The position numbers and the translations under genes are program-made. Positions 17,588 to 26,072 of a stretch of DNA of 64,000 nucleotides are shown piece after piece. The DNA lies in contig CAJUCE010000015.1 of assembly GCA_910584865.1 (NCBI GenBank), forward strand, positions 48,156-112,155. The letters are read 5' to 3'. The notes under the pieces are model-generated. The model saw nothing but the letters and a program-made list of their open reading frames with translations. It did not search any database and had not been told where the DNA came from. Positions within the stretch are counted from its first letter, which is position 1. Each line of letters opens with the position of its first letter. The DNA is from an uncultured Acetatifactor sp. (GTDB lineage: Bacteria > Bacillota > Clostridia > Lachnospirales > Lachnospiraceae).

Positions 17588-17690
17588 TTATACTGCAGAC
17601 CGGCTAAATTGCAGTAAGACCCGACTGCAGACCGCCAGCCAGGTACTTTCCCGGAGGCGTCAATGTATATCCTGACGGTCTGCAGTATAA
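17588..17690 (+). promoter_or_regulatory. 15-bp inverted repeat plus a third half-site ahead of the M16 peptidase
   Basis: TTATACTGCAGACCG (17588-17602) is the exact reverse complement of CGGTCTGCAGTATAA (17676-17690). A third partial copy, ACTGCAGACCG, lies at 17624-17634. The right arm overlaps a -10-like TATAAT (17686-17691), 34 bp before the ATG at 17725. This suits repressor or activator binding sites. Confidence 0.5.
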
Positions 17691-17724
17691 TAGAGAACAG
17701 AGAGTATGAGAGGAGAAGCAGGTA

Positions 17725-17778
17725 ATGGAAGAAAGGCATTCCATGGAAGAAAAACATTCCATAAAAGAAAAACATTCC
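17725..17778 (+). repeat. 18-bp start-codon-containing tandem repeat (three copies) in the M16 gene
   Basis: Three 18-bp units of the form ATGGAAGAAAAACATTCC (17725-17742, 17743-17760, 17761-17778), the third decayed. Units one and two each carry an ATG. Nearly the same unit begins ispH at 32963. Confidence 0.9.
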
Positions 17779-20706
17779 ACACAAAAAATTCGTTCCGTAG
17801 AGGAACTGACAAGCTATGAGGTGCTGGAGAAACGGAAGATTGCGGATATCGACAGTGTGACATATCTATGCAGGCATAAGAAGACAGGGGCACGGGTGGC
17901 GCTGGTGTCCAACGACGATGACAACAAAGTATTTTATATCGGATTCCGTACCACGCCGAAGGATTCCACCGGTGTGGCGCATATCCTTGAGCATTCCGTG
18001 CTCTGCGGTTCAAAGGAATTCCCGATCAAGGATCCCTTCATTGAATTGGCAAAGGGCTCTCTGAACACTTTCCTGAACGCGGTAACCTATCCGGACCGTA
18101 CCGTATATCCGGTGGCAAGCTGCAATGACAAAGATTTCCAGAATCTGATGCATGTGTATCTGGATGCGGTATTTTATCCGAATATCTACGATAATGAAGC
18201 CATTTTCCGCCAGGAGGGCTGGCATTATGAACTGGATGAAGCGGGTGAACTGAGCATAAACGGCGTGGTATACAATGAGATGAAGGGGGCATTTTCCTCT
18301 CCGGATTCCGTGCTGTATCGGGAGATCAGCACCGCCCTGTATCCCCATACCACCTATGGATGCGAGTCCGGCGGAGATCCCGGGGAGATTCCGGAGCTGA
18401 CATATGAGCAGTTCCTGGATTTCCACAGAACATACTATCATCCGTCCAACAGTTATATTTATCTGTACGGCAATATGGATATGGCGGAGAAGCTCAGCTT
18501 TATTGACGAGCATTATCTCTCGGCCTTTGACGCCCTGGATGTGGACTCGGAAGTAGCCTCGGAGCCGGCTTTTTCCGCTCCGGTGCGCAAGGTCAGGGAA
18601 TTTCCCATCAGCGAGGGGGAAAAGGCGGATGAGAATACGTATCTGGCATGGAGCCTGTCCGCGGGAGATACGCTGGACAGAGAGCTGTATGTAGCCTTCC
18701 AGATTCTGGATTTTGCCCTTTGTACCGTGCCCGGCGCTCCCCTGAAGAAAGCGCTCATTGAGAAAGGGATCGGCAAGGATGTGTTCAGTATCTATGACAA
18801 CGACATCAAACAGCCCTACTTCAGTGTGGTAGCAAAGGGCACTTCCGTGGACAGGGAAAAAGAGTTCCGGGAAACCATCGATGCGGTTTTGCAGGAGATC
18901 GTCAGGAACGGTTTCGACAAAAAGGCATTGCTGGCCGCTATCAATCATTTTGAATTCAGATATAGAGAGGCGGATTTCGGCAGCTTTCCCAAGGGATTGA
19001 TGTATGGCATTCAGATGCTGGGAAGCTGGATTTATGATGATCGGAAACCTTTTATTCATATAGAAGCCAATGAGACATATCGGAAGCTGCGGGAGAAAGT
19101 GGAGGAGGGTTACTTTGAGAAGCTGATAGAGCGCTACCTGCTCAAAAATCCCCACGGGGCTATGGTCATTCTGCAGCCTAAGGAAGGGCTGGCAAAGCTG
19201 GAGGAGGAAGCGCTGAAGGCAAAGCTGGCTGACAGGAAGGCAGGGATGTCTAAAGAGGAGATTGCCGGTATCCGTCGTATGATGGATGCGTTGGATGCAT
19301 TCAGGGAGACGGAGGATTCCGCGGAGGATCTGGCAAGGATTCCGCTGTTGAACAGAGAGGATATGAAGAGAGAGGCCGCGCCTTTGTTTAATGAGAAGCG
19401 GACGCTGGCCGGGATTCCTGCTTTGTACCACAATATATTTACCAATGGGATCGGTTATCTGAGGCTGATGTTTAAGATCGAGAATGTACCGGAGGAATAT
19501 TATCCCTATATCGGGATCCTGCAAAATACCTTTTTCCAGGTGGACACGGAGCATTATGCCTACGCCGATCTGTGCAATGAGGTCAATCTGACGGCAGGAG
19601 AGATGGTTGTGACCAACAATAATTATGTCAGTGTGGAGGATCCGACCCAATATACCCTGACGCTGGAAGTGGTTACCAAGGCGCTGTATGAGAATCTGGA
19701 CAAGGCTATGGAGCTGACAGAGGAACTGATTCTTACCAGCAAATTCACAGATTCCCGGAGATTGAAGGAGATTCTGGCAGAGTGCAATTCCAAAGCCAGG
19801 GAGTATATGACGGAGGCGGGTAACAGTGTGGCTGTGACCAGGGCGCTTTCCTATGTTGATGCAAAATATGTGATAAGCGACATGATGACTGGTGTGGCGC
19901 AGTATCGTCTGACCTCGGATCTGGAACGTAATTTTGAAGAAAGGCAGGAGGAGCTGAAGGAGAAACTGCAGGAACTGTGCCGGATGATTTTCCGTCCGGA
20001 GAATCTGATGGTGGACTTTACAGGGGATAAGGGGGAGTTTGAGAAAATAGAGTCTTCCGTGAATAGACTGCGGGAGAGATTATATGACTGTCAGGTGGAG
20101 AAGGGCACATTTGTGCCTGTGGTTTCCAGGAAAAATGAAGGATTTATGACCTCAGGTCAGGTTCAATATGTGTGCAGGGCCGGGGATTTCCTGAAAAAGG
20201 GATTGCCTTATAAGGGAGCGCTGAAGGTATTGAGCGTAATGATGGGATATGAGTATCTGTGGACGAATATCCGGGTCAAGGGCGGCGCTTACGGCTGTAT
20301 GTGCGGCTTTGCCAGGACCGGAGAGTGCTATTTTGTATCTTACCGTGATCCGAATCTGGGCCAGACCATCGACGTGTATGAGAGGGCGGCGGATTTCGTG
20401 GAGGCATATGATGCAAATGAGAGAACCCTGACCCAATATATCATCGGCACTTTCAGCCAGATGGACGTGCCGCTGACGGCTGCGGGCAAAGGCCGGCGTT
20501 CCAGAGAGGCTTATATGAGGGGCATTACCATTGACATGATTCAGAAGGAAAGAAATGAGGTCATGGATGTGACGGCGGAAGATATCCGCTCTCTGGGAGC
20601 CTATATCCGGGCTTTTATGGGAGATGAGTGCTTGTGTGTAGTAGGAAATGAACAGAAAATCAGGGCGGAAGCGGATCAATTTATGAAAATTGAGAACCTT
20701 TTCTAA
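17725..20706 (+). CDS. M16C zinc metallopeptidase (presequence protease/insulinase family)
   Basis: 993 residues, the full length of the M16C family. The inverted zinc motif His86-X2-Glu89-His90 lies in GVAHILEHSVLCGS, with a downstream Glu in NEMKGAFSSPDSV. The C-terminal half has the R/Y-type substrate region (KGGAYGCMCGF, then SYRDPNL). The family degrades peptides in a closed chamber, here probably in the cytoplasm as no signal peptide is seen. The first 18 residues are a tandem repeat (MEERHS MEEKHS IKEKHS) not expected in the family. GAGGAGAAG precedes the ATG at 17725; a second in-frame ATG lies 18 bp later within the repeat. Confidence 0.92.
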   Translation: MEERHSMEEKHSIKEKHSTQKIRSVEELTSYEVLEKRKIADIDSVTYLCRHKKTGARVALVSNDDDNKVFYIGFRTTPKDSTGVAHILEHSVLCGSKEFPIKDPFIELAKGSLNTFLNAVTYPDRTVYPVASCNDKDFQNLMHVYLDAVFYPNIYDNEAIFRQEGWHYELDEAGELSINGVVYNEMKGAFSSPDSVLYREISTALYPHTTYGCESGGDPGEIPELTYEQFLDFHRTYYHPSNSYIYLYGNMDMAEKLSFIDEHYLSAFDALDVDSEVASEPAFSAPVRKVREFPISEGEKADENTYLAWSLSAGDTLDRELYVAFQILDFALCTVPGAPLKKALIEKGIGKDVFSIYDNDIKQPYFSVVAKGTSVDREKEFRETIDAVLQEIVRNGFDKKALLAAINHFEFRYREADFGSFPKGLMYGIQMLGSWIYDDRKPFIHIEANETYRKLREKVEEGYFEKLIERYLLKNPHGAMVILQPKEGLAKLEEEALKAKLADRKAGMSKEEIAGIRRMMDALDAFRETEDSAEDLARIPLLNREDMKREAAPLFNEKRTLAGIPALYHNIFTNGIGYLRLMFKIENVPEEYYPYIGILQNTFFQVDTEHYAYADLCNEVNLTAGEMVVTNNNYVSVEDPTQYTLTLEVVTKALYENLDKAMELTEELILTSKFTDSRRLKEILAECNSKAREYMTEAGNSVAVTRALSYVDAKYVISDMMTGVAQYRLTSDLERNFEERQEELKEKLQELCRMIFRPENLMVDFTGDKGEFEKIESSVNRLRERLYDCQVEKGTFVPVVSRKNEGFMTSGQVQYVCRAGDFLKKGLPYKGALKVLSVMMGYEYLWTNIRVKGGAYGCMCGFARTGECYFVSYRDPNLGQTIDVYERAADFVEAYDANERTLTQYIIGTFSQMDVPLTAAGKGRRSREAYMRGITIDMIQKERNEVMDVTAEDIRSLGAYIRAFMGDECLCVVGNEQKIRAEADQFMKIENLF

Positions 20707-20754
20707 TATTTCTCGTCATTAGAGGTAGAAAGGGAACGCTGAGGCGGTGGAGGA

Positions 20755-20791
20755 AGCCGGGACTTTTCAGCAGGAAGGTCCCGGCTTTTTC
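20755..20791 (+). terminator. Rho-independent terminator after the M16 gene
   Basis: AGCCGGGAC (20755-20763) pairs with GTCCCGGCT (20778-20786), followed by five T. It is 48 bp after the peptidase stop and 40 bp before the next ATG, so it could also attenuate the DUF4349 gene. A related string occurs near 24800-24840. Confidence 0.8.
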
Positions 20792-20830
20792 AGGCAAAAT
20801 GCGCGCCGGAGTGCGCAAGGGGGTATTAGT

Positions 20831-21820
20831 ATGAAAAAGAGGACAAAAAGAACAGCTGTATTGGCAATCGCCGTTCTGACAGTGTGGTGCACAGGATGCG
20901 GTGCGGCATCCGACAGGACAATGTCGGAAACCATAGCGACGTCGCCTGCTTCCAGGAACGATTCCTATGATATTGGCGGCGGAGACTATAAGACGGAAAA
21001 CGGCGGGATGACGGAGGAAAGCGGAGAGCTGGCAGAGGTAACGACGGAAAACGGGGATCCGGGGGTGCAGGACGGCCGGAAGCTGATCGAGACAGTAAGG
21101 CTGGAAGTGGAGACCAAAGAATTCAAAGAGACCATGGCTGCGCTGGAGACCCAGGCGGAGGAGCTGGGCGGTTATATTGAAAGTATGGATACTTACAACG
21201 GCAGCAGCTATTCCGAATACGGACATAACAGAAATGCCAGCCTGACAATACGCATTCCCAGCGGGAAGCTGGACGGATTCCTGCAGACCGTGGCCAGAGC
21301 CGGCAGTATTGTCCGGCGCAATGATACGGTGGAGGATGTGACGTTGTCCTATGTGGATATGGAAAGCCGCAGAGATACGCTGCGTACGGAACAGTCCAGG
21401 CTTCTGGAATTTCTTGACAAAGCCGAGACCATAGAGGAGATTATCACCATAGAGCAACGCCTGTCGGAGGTGCGGTATCAGATGGAGAGTATGGAATCCA
21501 GGCTGAGGACCATGGACAATCTGATAGACTACAGTACGGTATACATAGATGTATCCGAGGTGCACGAGCTGACGCCGGTAGAGACGCCTACGGCATGGGA
21601 GAGAATAACAGGCGGATTTGCGGAAAGCCTGGAAAGCATTGCACATGGCGGACTGGAACTGTGCATCTGGTTCCTGGTGCATATTCCTTACCTGGTGATC
21701 TGGGGGATTCTGATCGCGGCAGCAGTGATTCTGGTGAAGAGGCGCCGCAGAAAAAAGAGGGAAAGGTTGGAGGAACAGCTGAGGAGAGGCGCTTCAGCGG
21801 AAATCGAAAAAAATAAGTAA
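20831..21820 (+). CDS. DUF4349 lipoprotein with coiled coil and C-terminal membrane segment
   Basis: 329 residues. MKKRTKRTAVLAIAVLTVWCTGC is a lipoprotein-type signal ending in a lipobox-like CTGC. After a low-complexity acidic stretch comes the DUF4349 domain: KLIETVRLEVETKEFKETMAALE, LTIRIPSGKLDGFLQTV, VTLSYVDMESRRDTLRTEQ. The coiled-coil part is followed by a membrane helix (LCIWFLVHIPYLVIWGILIAAAVILV) and a basic tail. AAGGGGG before the ATG at 20831 sets the start. The function of the family is not established. A terminator follows directly. Confidence 0.85.
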   Translation: MKKRTKRTAVLAIAVLTVWCTGCGAASDRTMSETIATSPASRNDSYDIGGGDYKTENGGMTEESGELAEVTTENGDPGVQDGRKLIETVRLEVETKEFKETMAALETQAEELGGYIESMDTYNGSSYSEYGHNRNASLTIRIPSGKLDGFLQTVARAGSIVRRNDTVEDVTLSYVDMESRRDTLRTEQSRLLEFLDKAETIEEIITIEQRLSEVRYQMESMESRLRTMDNLIDYSTVYIDVSEVHELTPVETPTAWERITGGFAESLESIAHGGLELCIWFLVHIPYLVIWGILIAAAVILVKRRRRKKRERLEEQLRRGASAEIEKNK

Positions 21821-21831
21821 AAAAATAATGA

Positions 21832-21868
21832 AAAAAACGCAATTCGTTCTTTGCGAGTTGCGTTTTTT
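21832..21868 (+). terminator. Rho-independent terminator after the DUF4349 gene
   Basis: AAAAAACGCAA (21832-21842) pairs with TTGCGTTTTTT (21858-21868), which ends in a T-run. It starts 12 bp after the stop at 21820. Confidence 0.85.
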
Positions 21869-21878
21869 ATGGTATACT
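21851..21878 (+). promoter_or_regulatory. Candidate promoter of the decarboxylase operon
   Basis: TTGCGA (21851-21856), a 16-bp spacer, then TATACT (21873-21878), overlapping the preceding terminator. It implies a leader of about 170 bases before the ATG at 22053, in which I recognise no riboswitch. Confidence 0.4.
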
Positions 21879-22052
21879 GTTACAGAAAATGACCATGGGG
21901 GCATTTGCGGTCTTGCTGTTGCGATTCGTCAGGAGCTGCCGATTGAGAGGTTAGAGGCGGTTTCTCAGTCACGGCCCGCGAGAGGTTTTGTTGTTTCAGG
22001 CCCCGCTGTCAGGTTGTTTGTATTTATTCATTATAAATGGAGGACTGAGAGC

Positions 22053-23483
22053 ATGAGTACTACTTCAAAAGCGAGCCAAAGAATAACAGCTTTGCTCGAT
22101 GACAACAGTTTCGTTGAAATCGGCGCCCTTGTGACTGCAAGAGCAACGGATTTCAATATGAAACCCAATGAAACTCCTTCTGACGGCTGCATTACCGGCT
22201 ATGGAGTGATAGGTGGGAAACCTGTGTATGTATACAGTCAGGATGCTTCCGTGATGAACGGAACCATCGGCGAGATGCATGCGAAAAAGATTACCGGCCT
22301 TTATGATCTGGCAATGAAGACAGGCTCTCCTGTGATCGGCCTGATCGATTCGGCGGGCCTTCGGCTGCAGGAGGCTGCGGACGCATTGGATGCCTTCGGC
22401 GCCATCTATGGGAAGCAGGCAGATGCTTCCGGCGTGATTCCCCAGATTACAGCGGTGTTGGGTGGCTGCGGAGGCGGACTGGCCCTGTTCCCTACATTAA
22501 CTGATTTTACATTCATGGAAGAGAAGAACGGGAAATTATTCGTCAATGCCCCCAATGCACTGGATGGAAATGTGATTACAAAATGTGATTCCTCCAGCGC
22601 CGCATTCCAGGCTGAGGAGAGCGGAATTGTGGATGTGGTGGCGGATGAGGCGACAATCCTTTCCAAGATCAGGGAGTTAGTTGCGTTCCTGCCTTCCAAC
22701 AGCGAAGAGGGAAGCGATATGGTAGAGTGCACGGATGATCTGAACCGTGTGAATCCCGAGCTGGCGAACTGTGTGGGCGACACAGGTGCGGCGCTTTCTA
22801 TTCTGGCCGATGACAACGATTTCTTTGAAGTGAAGAGCAGCTATGCCAAAGATATGGTGACAGGTTTCCTGAAGCTGGATGGCGTGACCGTAGGTGCTGT
22901 GGCAAACCGCAGCGAGGTCTGCGACGAGGAGGGAAACGTGGCGGAGAAGCTGGAGCCCGTCCTGTCAAAGCAGGGCTGTGAGAAGGCTGCGGATTTCGTG
23001 AATTTCTGTGATGCTTTCGGGATTCCCGTGCTGACGCTGACCAATGTAAAGGGCTACAAAGCTACCATGTGTTCCGAGAAGGGTATTGCAAAGGCTGCTG
23101 CAAAGCTTACTTATGCATTTGCCAATGCCACGGTTCCCAAGGTGAATGTGATTGTCGGCAAAGCGCTGGGGACTGCAGCCATCGTGATGAATTCCAAATC
23201 TATCGGCGCTGATCTTACCTTTGCGTGGCCCGAGGCTCAGATCGGTACCATGGAAGGCAAGCTGGCGGCCAAGATCATGTATGACGGCCAGGGCGCAGAT
23301 GTGATCAAAGAGAAAGCGGCAGAATATGATGCCCTTCAGCTCAGTGCAGGAAGCGCTGCAAGGAGAGGATATGTGGACAATATCGTGGAGGCGGCTGATA
23401 CCAGGAAATATGTTATCGGCGCTTTCGAGATGCTCTTTACCAAAAGTGAGGACCGTCCCGCCAAAAAGCACGGAACAGTATAG
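22053..23483 (+). CDS. Biotin-dependent acyl-CoA carboxyltransferase subunit (methylmalonyl-CoA decarboxylase alpha-like)
   Basis: 476 residues of the MmdA/AccD-like carboxyltransferase superfamily with two crotonase-fold halves: VYVYSQDASVMNGTIGEMHAKKI and GLIDSAGLRLQEAADALDAFG in the first, PVLTLTNVKGYKATM and WPEAQIGTMEGKLAAKIM in the second. It moves carboxyl groups between an acyl-CoA and biotin. GGAGG nine bases before the ATG at 22053 fixes the start; the frame is open 75 codons further 5' but through leader DNA. It heads an operon with gamma-like, biotin carrier and beta subunits, so I infer a membrane Na+-pumping decarboxylase. The exact acyl-CoA is not decidable here. Confidence 0.85.
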   Translation: MSTTSKASQRITALLDDNSFVEIGALVTARATDFNMKPNETPSDGCITGYGVIGGKPVYVYSQDASVMNGTIGEMHAKKITGLYDLAMKTGSPVIGLIDSAGLRLQEAADALDAFGAIYGKQADASGVIPQITAVLGGCGGGLALFPTLTDFTFMEEKNGKLFVNAPNALDGNVITKCDSSSAAFQAEESGIVDVVADEATILSKIRELVAFLPSNSEEGSDMVECTDDLNRVNPELANCVGDTGAALSILADDNDFFEVKSSYAKDMVTGFLKLDGVTVGAVANRSEVCDEEGNVAEKLEPVLSKQGCEKAADFVNFCDAFGIPVLTLTNVKGYKATMCSEKGIAKAAAKLTYAFANATVPKVNVIVGKALGTAAIVMNSKSIGADLTFAWPEAQIGTMEGKLAAKIMYDGQGADVIKEKAAEYDALQLSAGSAARRGYVDNIVEAADTRKYVIGAFEMLFTKSEDRPAKKHGTV

Positions 23484-23500
23484 AAAGGGTGATTATAATA

Positions 23501-24280
23501 ATGAAGAAATTTTTGACTTTACTCTGTATGATTACCTGCATCTTCGGACTGACCGCCTGCGGAAGCGGAGAACAGCTGACAGAATATGAGCAGCAGAAGG
23601 TGGATTATGCACAGAGGCTGGCCACGGAGATGGTAGTGCCCATGCTTTCCCAGTTTCAGAAGGATGCTTATTTCGATGAGTATACGGCGGAAGAAGTAGA
23701 GTATATGATCGGAAACCAGTATAACATCAATGTGAGAGGATACGGTTTTACCAGGGCGTTGTCTTCATTTACATCTGCAAAAGAAGATATCGGTGAGATT
23801 ACAGAAGTAGGCACTGCTACCGCTTCCATCGACGGCAATGAGATTATCGTGGAAGTGGAAATAACCGGAGAGAAGAAGAATGCTACTGCAGAAGTGATTT
23901 TCTCCAACGACAGCTTCATGTTTCTGGAATCCGCTGCTCTGAATCCTTCTTCTACCATAGGGGAGCTGATGGGAGTGGCAGGTATGAATACCCTCATCGG
24001 CATGGGTACCGTATTCTGCGTATTGATTCTGATCAGCCTGATTATCTCCTGCTTCCGTTTTATTAACAAGGCCCAGGAGAACGCGGCGAAGAAGAAAGCG
24101 TCCGTACAGCAGGCTGCCGGGGTTGATAATGCGGTGGCACAGATCGTGGAGCAGGAGGCCGCAGCGGATGAGACTGACGACTGTGAGCTTGTGGCGGTGA
24201 TTGCGGCTGCCATTGCGGCCAGCGAGGGTGCGGTTACGCCGGAAGGCTTCCAGGTTCGCTCCATCAGGAGAAGAAGATAA
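23501..24280 (+). CDS. OadG-like gamma subunit with extracytoplasmic domain and lipobox
   Basis: 259 residues. MKKFLTLLCMITCIFGLTACG is a lipoprotein-type signal (LTAC). Residues ~25-150 form a secreted domain (QLTEYEQQKVDYAQRLATEMV...). One membrane helix follows (TLIGMGTVFCVLILISLIISCF, ~160-185), then a cytosolic tail ending ELVAVIAAAIAASEG and GFQVRSIRRR, the ending typical of sodium-pump decarboxylase gamma subunits. By family it anchors and assembles the complex. The usual gamma subunit lacks the lipobox and large outer domain. AGAAAGGGTG precedes the ATG; a GTG at 23489 is an alternative. It starts 17 bp after the carboxyltransferase. Confidence 0.75.
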   Translation: MKKFLTLLCMITCIFGLTACGSGEQLTEYEQQKVDYAQRLATEMVVPMLSQFQKDAYFDEYTAEEVEYMIGNQYNINVRGYGFTRALSSFTSAKEDIGEITEVGTATASIDGNEIIVEVEITGEKKNATAEVIFSNDSFMFLESAALNPSSTIGELMGVAGMNTLIGMGTVFCVLILISLIISCFRFINKAQENAAKKKASVQQAAGVDNAVAQIVEQEAAADETDDCELVAVIAAAIAASEGAVTPEGFQVRSIRRRR

Positions 24281-24398
24281 TTTTCCGGCATACAGGCAGT
24301 GCATGGCCGGACGGAGTTATATGGTTTGGGAAATCCTGTGCATAAAAGGAATATAAGCCCAAGTAAATTTCAGCAATCAAATTCAGGAGGAATTAGAA

Positions 24399-24773
24399 AT
24401 GAAAAATTATACCATTACGGTAAATGGAAACGTATATGACGTGGTAGTAGAAGAAGGCGCTTCCACAGGCGCACCCGTTGCGGCAAAGGCGCCCACGGCT
24501 CCCAAGGCAGCCCCGAAGGCGGCTCCCGCGGCAGCGCCCAAGGCAGCAGGCGGAGCAGGCAGCATCAAGGTGGAAGCAGGCGCTGCCGGTAAGGTCTTCA
24601 AGCTTGAGAAGAAGGTGGGCGATGCCGTGAAGAGAGGCGATGCCGTGGTTATCATCGAGGCGATGAAGATGGAAATCCCTGTTGTGGCTCCCGAAGACGG
24701 AACCGTTGCCAGCATCGATGTGGCAGTGGGCGATATGATCGAGGCAGGCGCTGTACTGGCAACCCTGAATTAA
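24399..24773 (+). CDS. Biotin carboxyl carrier protein of the decarboxylase
   Basis: 124 residues: an N-terminal beta strand pair (MKNYTITVNGNVYDVVVEE), an Ala/Pro/Lys-rich flexible linker (residues ~24-54) and a biotinyl domain with the attachment motif EAMKM, Lys90. This carrier shuttles carboxyl groups from the carboxyltransferase to the beta subunit. AGGAGGAATTAGAA precedes the ATG. It has the size and linker of the free carrier subunits of methylmalonyl-CoA or glutaconyl-CoA decarboxylases, and would serve both carboxyltransferases of this operon. Confidence 0.93.
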   Translation: MKNYTITVNGNVYDVVVEEGASTGAPVAAKAPTAPKAAPKAAPAAAPKAAGGAGSIKVEAGAAGKVFKLEKKVGDAVKRGDAVVIIEAMKMEIPVVAPEDGTVASIDVAVGDMIEAGAVLATLN

Positions 24774-24799
24774 TCGGAAGGAACGGATTATGCGCAGTG

Positions 24800-24845
24800 G
24801 AGGGCGGCAGGACTTTTCGGTGAGAGGGCCCCGGGGCTTTTTCAG
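24800..24845 (+). repeat. Second copy of a terminator-like string, upstream of the beta subunit gene
   Basis: GGCAGGACTTTTCGGTGAGA, then GGCCCCGGGGCTTTTTCAGG, aligns with the terminator region at 20755-20800 (GGGACTTTTCAGCAGG, then CCGGCTTTTTCAGG). Here the pairing is weaker, so termination is doubtful. Within this operon it might set the relative amount of the downstream beta subunit. Confidence 0.4.
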
Positions 24846-24892
24846 GGAAAGGGCCGCAAGGTTTCACTGTGACAACAACAGGAGGTCAACAA

Positions 24893-26044
24893 ATGGAATA
24901 TATCAGTTCTACGCTGAACAACCTCATTCATCAGACTGCCTTCTTCAATCTGACCTGGGGCAACTATCTGATGATAGCGGTTGCGTGCTTTTTCCTTTAT
25001 CTGGCTATCCGGCATGAGTACGAGCCTCTGCTCTTACTTCCGATAGCTTTCGGCATGCTGTTGGTGAATATCTATCCCGACATCATGCTCCATGCGGAGG
25101 ACGCCCCCAACGGTGTGGGCGGACTGCTGTACTATTTCTATATACTGGACGAATGGGCGCTCCTGCCGTCCCTGATTTTCATGGGCGTGGGCGCATCCAC
25201 GGACTTCGGTCCCCTCATCGCCAATCCCAAGAGCTTCCTTCTGGGCGCCGCGGCGCAGTTCGGTATTTTTGCGGCGTATTTCGGGGCTATTTTCCTGGGA
25301 TTCAACGACATGGCGGCGGCTGCCATCTCCATCATCGGCGGCGCTGACGGCCCTACCTCCATCTTCCTGGCCAGTAAGCTGGGACAGACGGCGATTCTGG
25401 GACCCATTGCCGTGGCGGCTTATTCCTACATGTCATTGGTTCCCATTATTCAGCCTCCCATCATGAAGCTCTTTACCACCGAGAAAGAGCGGAAGATCAA
25501 GATGGGGCAGCTTCGTCCGGTTTCCAAACTGGAGAAGATCCTGTTCCCCATCATCATCACCATCGTGGTATGTTTGATCCTTCCTACCACCGCTCCTCTG
25601 GTCGGTATGCTGATGCTGGGTAACCTGTTCAAGGAGTCCGGCGTTGTGAGACAGCTCACGGAGACCGCTTCCAATGCCCTGATGTATATCGTGGTTATCC
25701 TGCTGGGTACTTCCGTAGGCGCCACCACCAGCGCGGAAGCATTCCTGAATTGGGGAACCCTGAAGATTGTGGCCCTGGGCCTGATCGCGTTTGCCTTCGG
25801 TACGGCGGCGGGCGTGCTCTTCGGTAAGCTTATGTGCAAGTTGACCCACGGCAAGATCAATCCGCTGATAGGTTCCGCAGGCGTGTCCGCGGTTCCCATG
25901 GCCGCCCGTGTGTCCCAGAAGGTGGGCGCTGAGGCGGATCCTACCAACTTCCTGCTGATGCACGCCATGGGCCCCAATGTGGCAGGCGTTATCGGTACGG
26001 CTGTGGCGGCAGGTACCTTTATGGCTATCTTTGGAGTATTCTAA
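24893..26044 (+). CDS. oadB: Sodium-pumping decarboxylase beta subunit
   Basis: 383 residues, very hydrophobic, with about 9-11 membrane segments. The family region GADGPTSIFLASKL and the C-terminal SAGVSAVPMAARVSQKVG plus NFLLMHAMGPNVAGVIG are diagnostic. By family it decarboxylates carboxybiotin and drives Na+ out of the cell. The ATG at 24893 has AGGAGGT seven bases upstream; a GTG at 24869 in the same frame is less likely. It lies between the biotin carrier and the second carboxyltransferase. The symbol follows the OadB/MmdB family; the physiological substrate is not proven. Confidence 0.93.
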   Translation: MEYISSTLNNLIHQTAFFNLTWGNYLMIAVACFFLYLAIRHEYEPLLLLPIAFGMLLVNIYPDIMLHAEDAPNGVGGLLYYFYILDEWALLPSLIFMGVGASTDFGPLIANPKSFLLGAAAQFGIFAAYFGAIFLGFNDMAAAAISIIGGADGPTSIFLASKLGQTAILGPIAVAAYSYMSLVPIIQPPIMKLFTTEKERKIKMGQLRPVSKLEKILFPIIITIVVCLILPTTAPLVGMLMLGNLFKESGVVRQLTETASNALMYIVVILLGTSVGATTSAEAFLNWGTLKIVALGLIAFAFGTAAGVLFGKLMCKLTHGKINPLIGSAGVSAVPMAARVSQKVGAEADPTNFLLMHAMGPNVAGVIGTAVAAGTFMAIFGVF

Positions 26045-26072
26045 TATTATCATATATGGAGGAAATTCGTAA

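Noticed and set aside
18010..19650. Long minus-strand open frame of 546 codons
   Set aside because: It lies wholly antisense to the M16 peptidase gene, has no ribosome site and its translation is low-complexity without family features. The same holds for other long antisense frames such as 13205-14470 and 51372-52736.
21828..22052. N-terminal extension of the carboxyltransferase
   Set aside because: The frame is open through a terminator and promoter region; the family N-terminus and GGAGG place the start at 22053.
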